From Vitrella brassicaformis (Eukaryota > Sar > Vitrellaceae), in contig CDMY01000324.1 in assembly GCA_001179505.1 (NCBI GenBank), positions 56,051 through 120,050 on the forward strand: a stretch of DNA of 64,000 nt, written 5' to 3'. The notes beneath the pieces were generated by a model that saw only the letters and a program-made list of their open reading frames with translations, ran no database searches and was not told the DNA's origin. Made by a program: the position numbers and the translations under genes. Below, piece after piece: positions 10,901 through 23,527 of this stretch (positions are counted from its first letter, which is position 1; every line of letters starts with the position of its first letter).

Positions 10901-13791
10901 CCGCCAGGTCCAATGCGGTGTCAGGTGGCTGTGGCGATGGGCCGCCGGGCAGCGGGGGGAAGAGTGGCGTGTGCGAATCTCGGATGGCGTTGTCGACAGC
11001 CTGGAGGTGGAGTGTGTCGGGTGAGAGGGAGAGGGGCTCGGTGAGTGGGAGCAGGGTGGCGATGTTGGTGAGGTCGACCTCTGGCGCCAGGATTTGCAGC
11101 GCCTCGTGAGGCGAACTCAGCAGCTGCAAAAATAGTGAGTGAGTGCATCACATCACATGTGAGTGACAGAGTGATAGAGCGAGCGGTGAGTCCGGCACTC
11201 AGCAGCTCACCGGATGGAGGGGGAGACGCTCGTAGGCAAGGCTCTTGAATATCTGACACACACACACACACACACACAGGGGCACATTGACTATCTTCCA
11301 CGTGTTCATTGTGGGCTGTGGGTGGCGGTCAACTGTCTGTCTGTCTGACCTCTTCGGCTTCTCTGCTGCGAGTGTTGGGCATGCCCTCGGCACCGCTCAG
11401 CTCGACACCACTCGGCGGACACACGCGCCTGCCACACACACACACACACACGCACATGAAACACCTCCCTCCCTCCGTCCCGCTCTCTCTGCTTCACTTG
11501 TATGTCTCGAGCACTTGCAGCGCCATCAGCCCCCGCTGCGCCAGCGTCAGGATGACGGCGTGCGGCACCGATGGCGACAGGTTGTGAATCACCGACACCG
11601 CAGGGCTGGAGTCGGGCGACAGGGCGAAGAAGTCACTGTCACTGTCACAGCGCTGGTCCCTCGGCCGCCGCTTGTCGATGTCGTCGAGCAGGCCGAATAT
11701 GAATCTCAGTCGCTGGTAGTCGTAGGGCGACACGCGGGTGTAGCACTGCTGGGTGAGCAGGGTCTCCAGCCGCTGGGAGCCGAGGGCGTCCGTCATGGCC
11801 AGACCCAACGGGATGGCCGTCATGTAGTAGGGGTCCAGCTCGTGGGTGGTGGTGTGGGTAAGGCGAGAATATGGTGCCTGCACAGACAGGACACACACGA
11901 GCCGAGCCGCCAAACATTAATTGCCCGGAGGGACGTCGGTGGTTTAATCTATGCCTCCCCTCCCTCCCTCCTCCCTCCCTCCCTCACCATGTGCCCTTTG
12001 CAACTGTGGCCGATCGGTCCGGCGGCATTGCTGCTATGTGCTCTGTGTTTCTTGTGTGTCTGTTTCTCGGTTGTGTGTGGGGTGAGGAGGAATAGCTGGA
12101 CCCAGAGGCCGACAACCTCCTCCTCTGGTATGAGGTAGTCGTTGCCGTACTCAAGGGCGGTGTCGAGGTCGAAGGCGCTCTTCTCGAGCAATGGTTTGAG
12201 CAAACGGCGCTGGTACCGATGCAGGCTGTCAGGCTGCTTCGGGTCGCCCTTGTCGTAATACCTGAATGCCCGGTATATATACGAGGGAGGGGGAGAGGGG
12301 GAGAGGGGGAGAGAACGAACGGACGGCTGTAGGTGGACATTTCTGTCCGTGTCTGTGTGTCTGTGTGGTCTGTGTGTGGTGAGCTGGCTGACTCGGAGAG
12401 GTTGAGGTCGATGTTGAGAAGGTCCATGTGTTGGCACCACTTGCTGTTCTTCTGCACACGCTCCATCTCCAGCCGCATCAAACTGTCCTTCCAAAAGTTC
12501 CTGAATGGGAAACCACACACACACATGGGTGTTTTCTCCCGCCCCCCACTCTCACTGACTCACCCGAAGAGGTCGATTCCGAGCCTGGAGAGGCACTGTA
12601 TGAGGTGCTGTTTGTCGCCCACATGGTGGATGGTGGGTTTGAAGACCGCCGAGAAGGCGTGTCGCTTTATGAGGCCGCTCAGGTAGCCGAGGGCCAGCTC
12701 GTTGTCGATCCTGTGAGGCATCCGCATCAGCTTACGCGCAATCTGAGCAAACAAGTGGATAAGCCATCCATCCATCCATCCATTGATCGGCCTCGGTGTC
12801 TGGTTATCTTGTGTGTGTGTGTGTCTGTGCGTGTGTACGTCAGTGCATGCGAGAGTGAGTTCGCTGACGTCGACCAGGAGCGGGTGTCGGAGTATGAGTG
12901 CGATGCTCAGGTTGATGCTCTCCTCGGACCGCAATGTGTTGGCGCACTCCTGAAGCACACCCACCACACACAACACATCCATCCTTGACAAAGACAGACA
13001 GACCAACAAGCGGCCGGCTGACCGTCACGAGCTCCTTGACGTCTTTGACCTGCTGCTCTGGCATGGTCTTCTCGAGCGTCTGCCACACCCATCCTACACA
13101 TACACACACACACACACACACAGAGGAGAGATCACCTCCACACCGTCTCTCGTCCGTCTCTGACCAGCCTCCAGTCCCCCAGTGGCCCGCCGCAGCCCCT
13201 CCTTGAGTGCGATGAACTCCAGTGCACGCTTCAGCGCATCGGGGCCACGCGCTAGGTGCACCAGCTCCCGGAAGCGGCGCGAGAACAGCCGGCTCCTCAC
13301 TCGGCGGAGCATCTCGTTGGGCGATTTGGTGCTGAGGGCCGTGGCGTCCGATAGGTCCTCGTGCTCGCCCCACTGGCCGCTGGTTGTGATGGTAGCGGTG
13401 GCACACTCGTTGTCGAGGCCTGTGAGGAAGAACGGACCCTCCAGTGACACACCTGTCAACACACAGCAGACAGACAGACACACAGATGGAGAGTGACGGG
13501 TGCGACCATTGTGTGTGTGTGTGTGACGGACCTGCGGTGTCGAGAATGTCTGTGTGCAGGAGGTAGTCGAAGCTCCAGAGCAGGTCGTTGAGGTATGCCA
13601 CGGTCCCCTGCACCCGCGACGAAGGCAGCAGCGGCACACACGCCGTCAGCACCTCCACCAGCTGCGCGAGCCCCTGCAGCACACTCGCGGGCCGCGCCCG
13701 CTCCTCGCGACACTGCTGGTGGAAATCGGCCACTATCTTTCTCACCAGATCCACCTGGTTATTGACAATCGCTGGAACGTCATGGCCACCC

Positions 13792-13831
<40 letters not shown>

Positions 13832-16800
13832 CCTTAGTATTGCTCACTGACCAGTGCGACAGCAGTGTCGGGTGAGGGGCTCTTGTTGAGCTCTGACAGC
13901 AGGCGGAGGCAGCTGCTGGTGGAGCCCTCGGCCACGGCCGTCCGGACACGCTGCTGCCGTATGGACGCCTCGCTCACACCCAGCAGGCTGCCCAGCCGCA
14001 GACAGTGGGTGAAGGACAGCAGCGAGGCTGAAGTAGACTCCTCGGCTGTAGGTGAGTCGGGAGAGGGCCATGCCACTCCGAGAGCATCGCGCATGGCGCC
14101 CTGACGGTGGATGGATGGCACACCAATGCACGTACGCGCTCACACACTCACCATGACCTTGTTCTTTTCTTTTCTCGGAAGTACCGTTTGTGTGAGCAGG
14201 TCCTCCTTTCTGCAGAGCGTTTCGAACAGCTGCTCGCCGGTGATGAAAACACCACCACCGGTTGCCGCCTCCTCGTCGTCCACCACTGCCTCACCGGCCC
14301 CGTCGGCCGCCCACTCGTCCTCGGCGCTCTCATCCTGCTTGCTGTCGATCCAGCTGGGCCCCACATACAGCCCGAACTGCTCCTGAAGCTTGCGCACCCG
14401 GCTGAGTGTCTCCAGGGTCTGCCAGTGGCTCCACCGCAACGCTATCGGGGCACTCGGCGATCCACTTGGCTGCTGCTGCTGCTGCTGGTGCTGCTGGTGG
14501 TGGTCGAGAGGGTGCTGGATCTTGGGTGACGACCCATCGGTGGTGGTGGTGGTGTCTTGGAGCATGGTGTTATCGGATGTTTCCAGGTGCGCCTGCAGCA
14601 GCTCTGTGGCAGCGACGGCCACGACACGTGCCAGTCGCTCGAGGTCGGCTGTGGGTGAGGCTGACGGGGGGGCCTCGTTGGTGCTGGAGGAAGGGGGGGC
14701 CGCCTGATGAGCAAACAAAGGGATGGATGGCACGAGAAATGGGCTCATGTCTGTCTGGATGAAATTTCATTGTACGTTGCTGGTGCGGCTGACGAGGCAG
14801 TGGAGCTGCGGTGCTCCGTGCAGTGGGGCCATGGCTGTGGGGTCTGCGGCGTGTATGCTGGTGGCGATGTCGTCGAGGTGCACCCACACACTGGACACGA
14901 AGTCCTGCAACACCGCAACACTGACACACACAGACACATAGAGATTACGGTGAACACTGTGTGTGTGTTGTTGTTGTTGGTTCCTTACGTGTCCTCCGCA
15001 GTGTCGGAGCAGTCCAAGATCTCACACAGACTGAGGGTCAGCTCCTCTCTCCAGTGGTGGGGGTGCTCCTCTCCGCTGCTGTTGATGGTGGGACTGTCCG
15101 GTCGGAAGCGGTGCACAATGGCCCACAGGCGCTCTCGGCAGAGGTCGCGCAACGTCACGCAGTAGTGGGGGAAGGTGCGCACCAGCCTGGAAGCAACAGA
15201 GAAGTGGATTGATTGTGTGGTGCATTCATTCGGTGCATGCCATGGTGTTAGTTACTTGATGGCGTCTTGAAACGACTGCTGGCCCATGTCGGTCAGCCAG
15301 ACTACGTGCTTGACCACATTCCTGCAGCCGTGATGGCCATGCGACACAGTACATGGATGGCCATCACTTATGGCACCCTGAGCTGAGAGCTGGTGTTCTG
15401 TTGTCTTTGTCGCCTCGCCCTACTTACACGAAGTACTGCCCGTGCAGCTCTGATGCGATGATGGTCTTGTCGACGTGGTACTTCTTGAGGATCAGCGCCG
15501 CCGCCCGCAAGTCCATCTGCTCCTTCAGCCCACACACCTGCAGAGACGAAGAACCAACACAGCCACACAAGACACCAACACAACACAGACATCCATGTGT
15601 GTGTGAGGTGTGAGCAGTGTTGTTGTGTGTGTCACGATTGGCACCTTACCTTCTTGGTGTTCCAGGCCATGCTCTCCTCGAGCAGCACCTCGGCGTCCTG
15701 GGACAGACCCACCTGCCTGAAGACAGCCAGTGAGCCGGGCAATGAGCTTAGCTCGACGTGATTCCTTTGTGTGTGGTGCGGATGGATGTCTGTCTGTCTG
15801 TCTGTCTACTTGCAGTGTGTGAGCAGCTGCAGCAGGCACTCGGCACGCAAGTCCTCGTCGCCAATGCAACGCATCAACGCCACAGCCCTACACATACACA
15901 CACGATCCCATCACCCTCTCCCTCCCTCCCTCCCTCCCCCACCCACCACACCCACCCCTCCCTCACCTGTTCTGCACCTCCCAGTCGATGTCGGCCGATG
16001 CGGTGGTGGTGAGTGTGAGGTCCTCGACCATCCGCATGACGTAGTCTTGCACCACACCGTCGCACGACAGACGGTGCGCCACGCAGAAGGGCGCCACGTG
16101 CTGCCGCACCTCCTCGGCTATCAGCGAGGGCGACAGGGCACGATTGAGCAGCCAGAAGGCCACACGCTCCCAGGAGCCGCCCTCCAGGTCGCTCAGCCGG
16201 ACGGGCAGCTGAAACTGACTCCTGAACCACATGAACAGACACACAAAGGAGAGAAATGAGAGAGAGAGGATGAAAGGGTGGCTGCGGTTGGTGTGTACCG
16301 GAGCTGTGCGCTTTCAACGAGTCGGCAGTAGAGGATGCTGATCTCGTGGAAGTGGTCTCTCCCCCTCTCGCCATCATCCCCACCCCCACTGCGTGTGTCG
16401 GCCGCCATGACGGAGGGGATGATGGACACGTCGCCTCCCGACGGACCGCAACCGTTCCAAAACACCCCGTCCTTCACAGCCTGTAAGGGGAACCACCGGT
16501 GCTCACGATGGTGTTGAAGTGGGCGGCTCCACGGCAGCACCGGGCCGCCATCGGCGTCATCAGCTGCTGTCCGAGTATCGCTGCCAACGACCGGCGACTG
16601 ACCGATGCACACACATGGACGGATGGATGGATGGATGAACGGATTGTTGTCTTTTCTCGGTGGCCCACCTGTTGTCTGTGAGAGAATAGACATGACAGCA
16701 GGAGCAGCGAGGCGGTGGGGCTGCTGCACTGCTCCTCCAGAAGCTTGGCGCGATCCATCAGCCAGCTCAGGAAACGATCCCTGCAACACAACACAGCACA

Positions 16801-19800
16801 TCACGGCAAGAGAGGAGGGGCATCTGTCGACTCCATCCATTCCAGCTTTTGCCTGTCGTCGTCAGACAAGGCACCTGTGTCTGATGAAAGGCAGTACGTG
16901 TGCCCGCAGCCAGCCGGGGAGCAGGGCCTCGTCCCGACCCGACAGGTCGGCAGGCAACTCCTCCAATATGCTCAACAGCTGCACACGCACACCCAGGCAG
17001 ACGGTCGGACAGAAAGGACTAAACCACAGCCACGGTGCCAATCCCTTCAGTGACCGTCGTTGCTGACCTCTGATGACCGCTCGTCATCGTCACTGCCGAA
17101 TTTGGTGGCGTGTCTGCCGACAACAGCCACCAGCTCCTGCACCCGGCCGCCCTGCGCCAGCTCCACACACAGACGCGGGAGGGACGATTTGCGAAAGGCA
17201 CCCCAACGATGCCTGAAGTCGCCTGTGCGTGTAGACACCAGGATACACCGGATCGCCTCTGTGCCTTCGTGTGTGTGTGTGCACTGTCTGTCAGCCAGTC
17301 ATTCACCTGTGGTGTCCTGTGTGGGCATTGTTTGGAGCAGCTCGAATGTCGCGAGCCTGTGAATGGTCTCCTGGATCGTCATGAGCGGCTTCGTTGATGT
17401 GTCGCCGCCCCTGGCCGTGGTGCAGCGACGCAGCACCTCGGCTGTGCGCTTCAGCAGGTCCTTCGTCTGCACTGCATCCCTACACACACACGGGAGCACC
17501 AAGACCTGTGCACGTCTGTCTGTGCGGCGTCGGGATGCTGGCCGACTGACTCACTTGCACGACGCCTCGCAAGCCTGCTTGGCCACGAAGGATGGTTTGG
17601 AGGGCGCCAGCTCCTCCAAGAGGGGCATGATGTCGTCGACTTGTGTGTCCTTGGCACCCTCGCAGAGCTGCTTCAGCATCAACTCTACCTGAAGCAAGGG
17701 AGGGAAGGACAGCGCTCGTAGTGGGTGCGGGTTGCCTCTAGCTGTACTAGGCTGTGCTGACCTTGAGTCTGAGCATCGCCTCGTTTGAGCCAGCGGCTTT
17801 GAGCGCCTGGAGCATGGCCGACTCCTCGCCCATGTCCTGACACCAACACAACAAACTGTGTGGCCAAGCTATGGATGCACATGACATGCAACGCCATGCA
17901 ACTCCACCCACCGCCTCCCCTCTCTCTCTCTCTTCATCCGGCCTCACTCACCTCATTCGGCAGCTCCTTGGGGCTCGCCATGACGATGTGGCCCGGCGCC
18001 CCCGCCACCAGCAGCCCCACACTGCCGCCCCCCCCTCTCTCGCACTCGTCGTCCCCCTCCAACACACACGTGGGATACGGCAGGGACCGCCACAGTGGCG
18101 CCATGGGGCACACTGGTGGCTTGGCTGCTGGCGGCATGTCGATGGAGAGGAGCTGGGTGGGTGTCTGGTGCTGCAGGCCCCAGATCTGGACCTCGTGTGG
18201 CAGCCGGACGGCAGCACAGGTGCGCCACGACCATGAGGGGGGCTGGGGGACGGCTGACGGCCCAGCTGTGGGGGAGGGAAGACCACCCTGGCGGAAAGGC
18301 AGCTTGAGCAACGCGACACCTGGATCACAACGGTGGGAAGGGGCGATGACTTCACCCACACATTTTGTAGGGATTTCCCTCTCCTGCTTACTCTGGAATG
18401 CTTCAGCACCCTTGAGCTCGATCTTGCGTATCTTTTGCGGCAGGGGCAGCGCCAGGAAGGCCGCGAAGTCGTGCACCATCACAACCACAACCGGACGGCC
18501 ATCCTCGCCAATCTCACCTGAAGAACGACCGGACAATCAGAAAGACGTAGCATAGCATGATGCGTGTAGCCTAGCCTACTTTGCACGGTATAGAGGAATC
18601 GACGCTTGGACGTCGGCTGTTTTGCCGTGGCGGTGGTCTGTGTCTGCATGGCGGCCGTGGCTGTGCCGGTGGACGACTCCCCCGCTGACGTGACGCTCTC
18701 CGTGTCGCTCCTCGCACCCGGCGCTCTGTCCTCCTCCCCGCCCTCCTCGACGAAGGCCACATGGGTGTAGCCACCGACAGATCCGTTGCCGGCCGGCCAG
18801 CACTGTTGCTCCCACAGCATGTAGGGACCGTCACACCCAGCCTGTGTGTGACGTGACGGCAACAGGTGGGCAAGAAAGGTCGGTAGGTGCAGCGCGTCAG
18901 TCAGGGTGTGGGTGGCGTGGTGTCTGAGTGTGCTGCCTGTAGATAGAAGCATACGTGTAAAAGTTGGAGTGTGGTGTTGCTCCAGACACAGACGTAGCCC
19001 TGTGTCAGGGAGCTGCCTGAACGGAACGGAACGGAACAGTGGTTGGTTGGTTGGCTGATTGGTTGGCAGCCATCCGAGGGTCCGTTCAGTTCAGTGGCCA
19101 TGTGCGGTGTACCCGGTAGTATAGCGATCCCCGTCACATCACCACAACACGACACCGACGACAACGTCATCTGAACAGAAAAATAAAAACCGACGCCGCT
19201 GTTGTCCCGACGAATCTTCCAGGCCCTGACCTGACTGACCATTCGCTCGCTGACCTTTCTGGCAATCCTCTGTTTGACCTGTTCCCTCTCCCTCTCGTCC
19301 GCCCGCTGTGTCTTGAGCTCCTGAAGGTCCACGTTGCCGCACAGCAACAGCTCCCCAGCCCCTAGGACCACCAGCAGTGTCTGGTAGGAAGCTGCTGCAG
19401 GACTGCGCAGAGACCAAAACAGAGACCAGACCAGCACATCAGCAGATATCTAGATGGACTCACAAACGGCTCCAGGACAACCAACACCTTCCTACCTGTT
19501 GTTGTCCAGAAAACTGCCGTCGAGGCTGGTCCTGAAGCAGCACGCCATGGTGGCCACCCGGAAGTCGTCCGACAGTAACTCCGACGCACGGGGCAAACCG
19601 AGAAGCTTCAGCTGAGTGCCGCCACACATACACACACAGACACACACACGCACGACACTGATTGCCTGCCTGTGTGTATCGATGGCCATCCATCGGGGGT
19701 GGGTGGGTGCGGCGTAGAGTACCCACCATACCATGTGTGGCAGGTGGACCTTCCACGAGAACTCCAGCCTCCCACATGGCCCGTTCTCTGCAGACGAGTT

Positions 19801-20701
19801 CTCTGAAGCAGCTACGAGGAGCAAAACCATCACAGTGCCTGATGTGATAAAGAAACCAAGCCCACACACACATACAAAGTCACACACATCAAGCACAGCA
19901 CATCAAGCTCTGCGGACCCTGTGGCGTGGCAGCGAAGAAGAAGTCGCCACATGCGCTCCAGCAGCAGCATGACAGCGCCTTCCCGTCAAGCCTGCTGCCC
20001 AGATCTAACCGACAGAAGCCCTCGTTGTGCGACGCTTCTTCCGACGCGGCGGCCGATGGCAGGGCGTTGAGATACACCTCTGACGAAGTGAGGGCTGCGA
20101 TGAGCTTCCTCCTGGGATGGACGCAGATCTGCCAGATCAGAGCAGAGAAGTTGAATGATGCCCCGAGAGGACTTGTTTCATGTACCTGCAGGATGTCGTG
20201 GCTAGTGTCTGCATCTCGGCAACGGAGATGAGCCACGTTCATGCTGCGCCCGCCAGCGCGATCGCTCTCATTGTAAACATAGAGGACAATGGCAATGAGC
20301 ACCCCAGTGTCACCAGGTAGGCGAAGATCTCGCAGAGCATCCCGCCCGCCATCCCTCTCCGCGTCGGTCTTTGTGCAGCAGGCCATGTGTGGGCAGCTGC
20401 ACGGAGTATGATGGCATCGCCCACGGAGTCGGTGACTAGTACGGGTATCCTGGTGCGGATTGAGGTTGAGGCTGATGGAGAGCCTTTGGGGCTGCGGATC
20501 TCGGTGCGGATCATCACCAAAGGACACGACGGACGGACGTATCGCATCCTTTGCTTTGCAGGCAATGCGCATCGGAGCCGAGGGTGCATCTGCAGTGCAG
20601 AGCAGCAGCGGCGTGCGCCCCGCCCACATGGCCAGCAAGACGGCCTTGCGCGCGGCCAATGAGAGCCCCAGCCTGCAGTGAAGGCGATAGACAAGCGGCA
20701 T
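7924..20701 (-). CDS. NBAS/MIP2-like vesicle-tethering protein (Sec39 domain)
   Basis: A single large minus-strand gene of roughly 40 exons. Resolved 3' exons: 11877-11498, 11428-11350, 11252-11211, 11123-9762, 9654-9176, 9095-8648, 8587-8325 and 8233-7924, all in phase. From 20.7 to about 17.9 kb it encodes a beta-propeller-like region (IPVLVTDSVGDAIILR, ICVHPRRKLIAALTSS). At 17.2-16.7 kb comes the Sec39 signature FRKSSLPRLCVELAQGGRV, then LLSILEELPADLSGRDEALL, matching the NBAS/MIP2 segment ending in an IPETxxxxxYxxLLP-like motif. Later blocks also align with human NBAS: YDYQRLRFIFGLLDDID, LAYERLPLHP and SSPHEALQILAPEVDL. In animals, plants and yeast this protein, with ZW10 and RINT1, forms the NRZ/Dsl1 complex that captures COPI vesicles at the ER. 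A CAG-rich His/Gln run lies at the C-terminus. Exon borders at 20.2-20.6 kb and in the middle are not fully resolved. Confidence 0.8.
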
Positions 20702-21314
20702 CTTAGAGGGCGGGGCGGGGCGGGCGGGCGGGCGGGGAGGGAGGGAGGGAGTAGGATGGCATACATGTGTGGGCGGGGGTAGCTGCATGGCTGTGGTGCC
20801 TTCATGTTGGTTGGTGTTTGCTGGGTGTGGCGACGGGTGGGTGCGCCTTGTGCAGAGAGAGGGATAATGAAGCGGCGCTGTGTGTACCATTCATACGCTC
20901 TCGTTCTTCTGTTGTGTGCGTTTGCTCCCCCTTGTTCAGTCGGTGCTTAATTGATGGGTGCGGTGCATGACTGCATCGGTGTGGACCATTAATTACATCA
21001 TGATGTATGGATTATCTCGACAGACACGTAGCCTTCACAAATGCTGATTGATGCTGATGAAATCCCTTGTCGGTCCGGTCGGCGGAGGCCCCACACTGCT
21101 CCCTTATCCAGCCCAGCCCCCCACTCGCATACACAAATCGGTATCGACAGAATGTCTCTCGTGTCGTCCATCCATCCATCCATCCATCCACCTCTCTGCC
21201 CCCACAGACATGACACATACTTCGTTCGCAGACACAGATAGATAGCCACAGATAGAGAAAAACTCCATGGGACCACCCACAGCTGTACAGGCATCGCATC
21301 ACCACCGGCCCGGC
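20702..21314. other. Intergenic upstream of the NBAS-like gene; G-rich promoter region
   Basis: Between the start of the NBAS-like gene and the stop of the methyltransferase gene, both minus strand. Directly upstream of the start lies a strong G-rich tract (20709-20752). The rest has (ATCC)n near 21170-21190 and TA-rich stretches around 20985-21010. No coding exon is convincing. It should contain the NBAS-like promoter and the methyltransferase 3' UTR. Confidence 0.5.
20709..20752 (+). promoter_or_regulatory. G-run tract (GC-box / G-quadruplex-like)
   Basis: Eight or more GGG to GGGG runs separated by one or two bases (GGGCGGGGC followed by GGGAGGGAGGGAG). The tract begins about 8 bases upstream of the NBAS-like start codon, so it lies in its 5' UTR or core promoter. 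On the coding (minus) strand it is C-rich. A role in transcription or as a structured element is inference. Confidence 0.4.
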
Positions 21315-23223
21315 CTAGCCTGTTGGCTTGTAGGCCAGCACATTTCGATGCCTGTGGTTGGCCGCCTGGTACTCGACACCGTGGAAACCCAGTGACCGCA
21401 TCGCGCCCTCCATGTCGAACTCATAGTACTGACAGACAGGAACACACAACACAACACAACACAACACACGGACCCCTGCCTGCTACCAAGTGGGCATGGC
21501 ATTTTCCCCTCCCTCCCACCGCTCCTCCTCACTCACCTGATCGCTCCATGGCTCGGTGCTCTTCATCAGCGTGAATAGCAGGGGAGGCAGATTCTGCAGC
21601 AACCAACACACCACAGCCACATCCATCCATCCATCCAGTCACAATTTGGGTTGGGTGCCTGCGTCCATCCATCACACCGACCCTCAGTGTCTGGCTCCTG
21701 GGGTCAGTATCGTGCACCACCAGCACCCCGCCAGGCTTCAGCACCCTGTACGCCTCCTTCAGCGTCGCCTGGATGGCGTGCTGGGGCATCTCGTGGCAAA
21801 GGAACCACACAACCATCAAATCGACAGAGTCGGCCGCATCCGGCAGGTCCTCTGCCTTGGCGTGCACCCACTGGATGGGGGGGGCGTCGGCGGCCAGCCA
21901 GCTGCCCTCGTCCGCACCCACCGGCCCTTCAAGTTTCGCCGTCTTGGCCTCCTTCTCGCGCATCTGCGCGACCGCCAGAAAGTGCGGCGAGAGATCGACG
22001 CCAGCAAGGTCGGCACGTGGGAATGCGTTGCGGAGATAGCGCGTGGAGAGCCCGACGGAGCAGCCAACGTCCAGGATGCGACCATTGGTACCCTGACAGA
22101 CCGCACAGCAGGACACGAACACAAATGCATGATCATTCTCTTTCCGCGCTGTGTGGGGGTCATCACCTGGTTGGTCAGTGTGTTGTAGACACCCCCCAGC
22201 TGAACAACAGACAGACAGCACAAGGGTGTGACATGGCCTGGCACAGCCGCGGAGCGGACAGGTGTGGTCGATGCTTACCTGTTGTCGGTGTCGCTCCGCG
22301 AAGTCTCGGACGGCGTCGGTGACTTCGGCCCGCACCCGCTGCTGCGCTGCTGGCGGTGTGAGGCCCTCCTTCGGCCATATCCTCATGCTCCTAGGAGGCG
22401 CACACCCAAGAATAAAGACAGACGCACCGGATGACACACATAAATGAAGAACAAATGGCCTGACGATCACTCACATGACGTACGCCGCACTCTCTGCCTC
22501 AGAAGCAGCCTGCCAACCGTGCCAAGACACACACACACCACACCACACCACACAGGGGATCGCGATGTGCATATGCATCTAGCTACGGGCGTGGCCATTC
22601 CTTCCGCTGACAAACCAGCCAGTTGAGGTTGCCAGGGCTGTCGTAGCCGTGGAACGACTCTCTGTAGTAGTCGGGGTAGGCGATGTTCCCATCGACGGCC
22701 CTCATGGCACTCTCCAGCTCTGCCCGCACCTGTGGCTGCGCCATTCTCTCCACCTCCTTGGACCACGCTATGCCGTTGTCCTCGGCTGTCGATATCATGG
22801 CCTGCAGACAGACAGACAGCGGCACGATGACAAACATACAAGTTGACTGGCAGTGGCAGTCATCGTATCGAGCTGCTGACCGACCCGTCTTGCGCCGAGC
22901 TTTGCAATGCCGCCAAGCACTTTGTTGTTGATGACCGCGTTGACGACGTCTGACAGCATGCTCTTGCCAGCCCATGGAGGCTGCAGCAGACAATAGATAC
23001 ACACAGATTGGTGCAGTCACAGGCCTCATTGTCATGAGATCTGCATGCTTCCGACCTTCTCAGCTGACGCATCTGCGACTGCGGCGAGACGGTGAGGCCT
23101 CTGCTGCCGGCTGATGCAGCTCCTCCCATGTCTGCAGATGCCGGCCGGCGCTGTGAAGGCGTGCGAGAGGGATGGTACGAAGATCAAGACCAGAAAGCAA
23201 AGATGCACGGCTGATGGGATCAT
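21315..23223 (-). CDS. Plastid-targeted SAM-dependent methyltransferase
   Basis: Nine exons on the minus strand: 23223-23056, 22980-22885, 22801-22616, 22509-22475, 22390-22279, 22199-22167, 22092-21682, 21593-21537 and 21428-21315. All phases close; 403 residues. Residues 1-22 form a signal peptide (hydrophobic LCFLVLIFVPSLSHA) with a predicted cut before Phe23 (SHA/FTAPAG), followed by a basic Ser/Arg-rich transit-like stretch. This is the bipartite presequence of red-derived complex plastids. The conserved region YPDYYRESFHGYDSPGNLNW then AASEAESAAYVM is typical of an algal and plant class I methyltransferase family. SAM motif I is ILDVGCSVG (216-224), followed by GVDLS, the motif II region LPDAADSVDLMV and motif III LKPGGVLVVHD. 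The substrate is unknown. Function beyond methyl transfer and plastid location is inference. Confidence 0.85.
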
Positions 23224-23527
23224 TATAGCTGTTGGTTGGCAAGGTTGGTTGTAATCTCGTTGGGCATTTTTGAGCTCGCAATGGGAAGGGGAGTGGTCGA
23301 GCGGCAGGAGATGAACTCCCCCGCTGGATGGTGCGCACATGACGATAGTTACACATGACGATAGTTAGCATTCGTATGCGATGGGAAGGAAAGGAGCGTC
23401 ATGGTGGCAGACAAGTGAGAAGGCAGCCCAGGCAGATCCCGAGCTTCGTCATCGCTTCTCTTGCCTGGTGTATGTGTGTCTGAGCAGCCTCGCTTCCACG
23501 TGACCCATCCCGCCGTAAGATCTGACG
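23224..23527. promoter_or_regulatory. Divergent intergenic region (methyltransferase / ankyrin-like)
   Basis: The 304 bases between two head-to-head start codons. A short direct repeat, ACACATGACGATAGTTA / CACATGACGATAGTTA, occupies about 23335-23368. It must contain both promoters, yet no TATA-like or other named element is evident. Confidence 0.45.

Noticed and set aside
9223-11109. Several plus-strand frames of 100-240 codons
   Set aside because: They lie opposite large NBAS-like exons (11123-9762, 9654-9176) whose minus-strand protein aligns with a known family.
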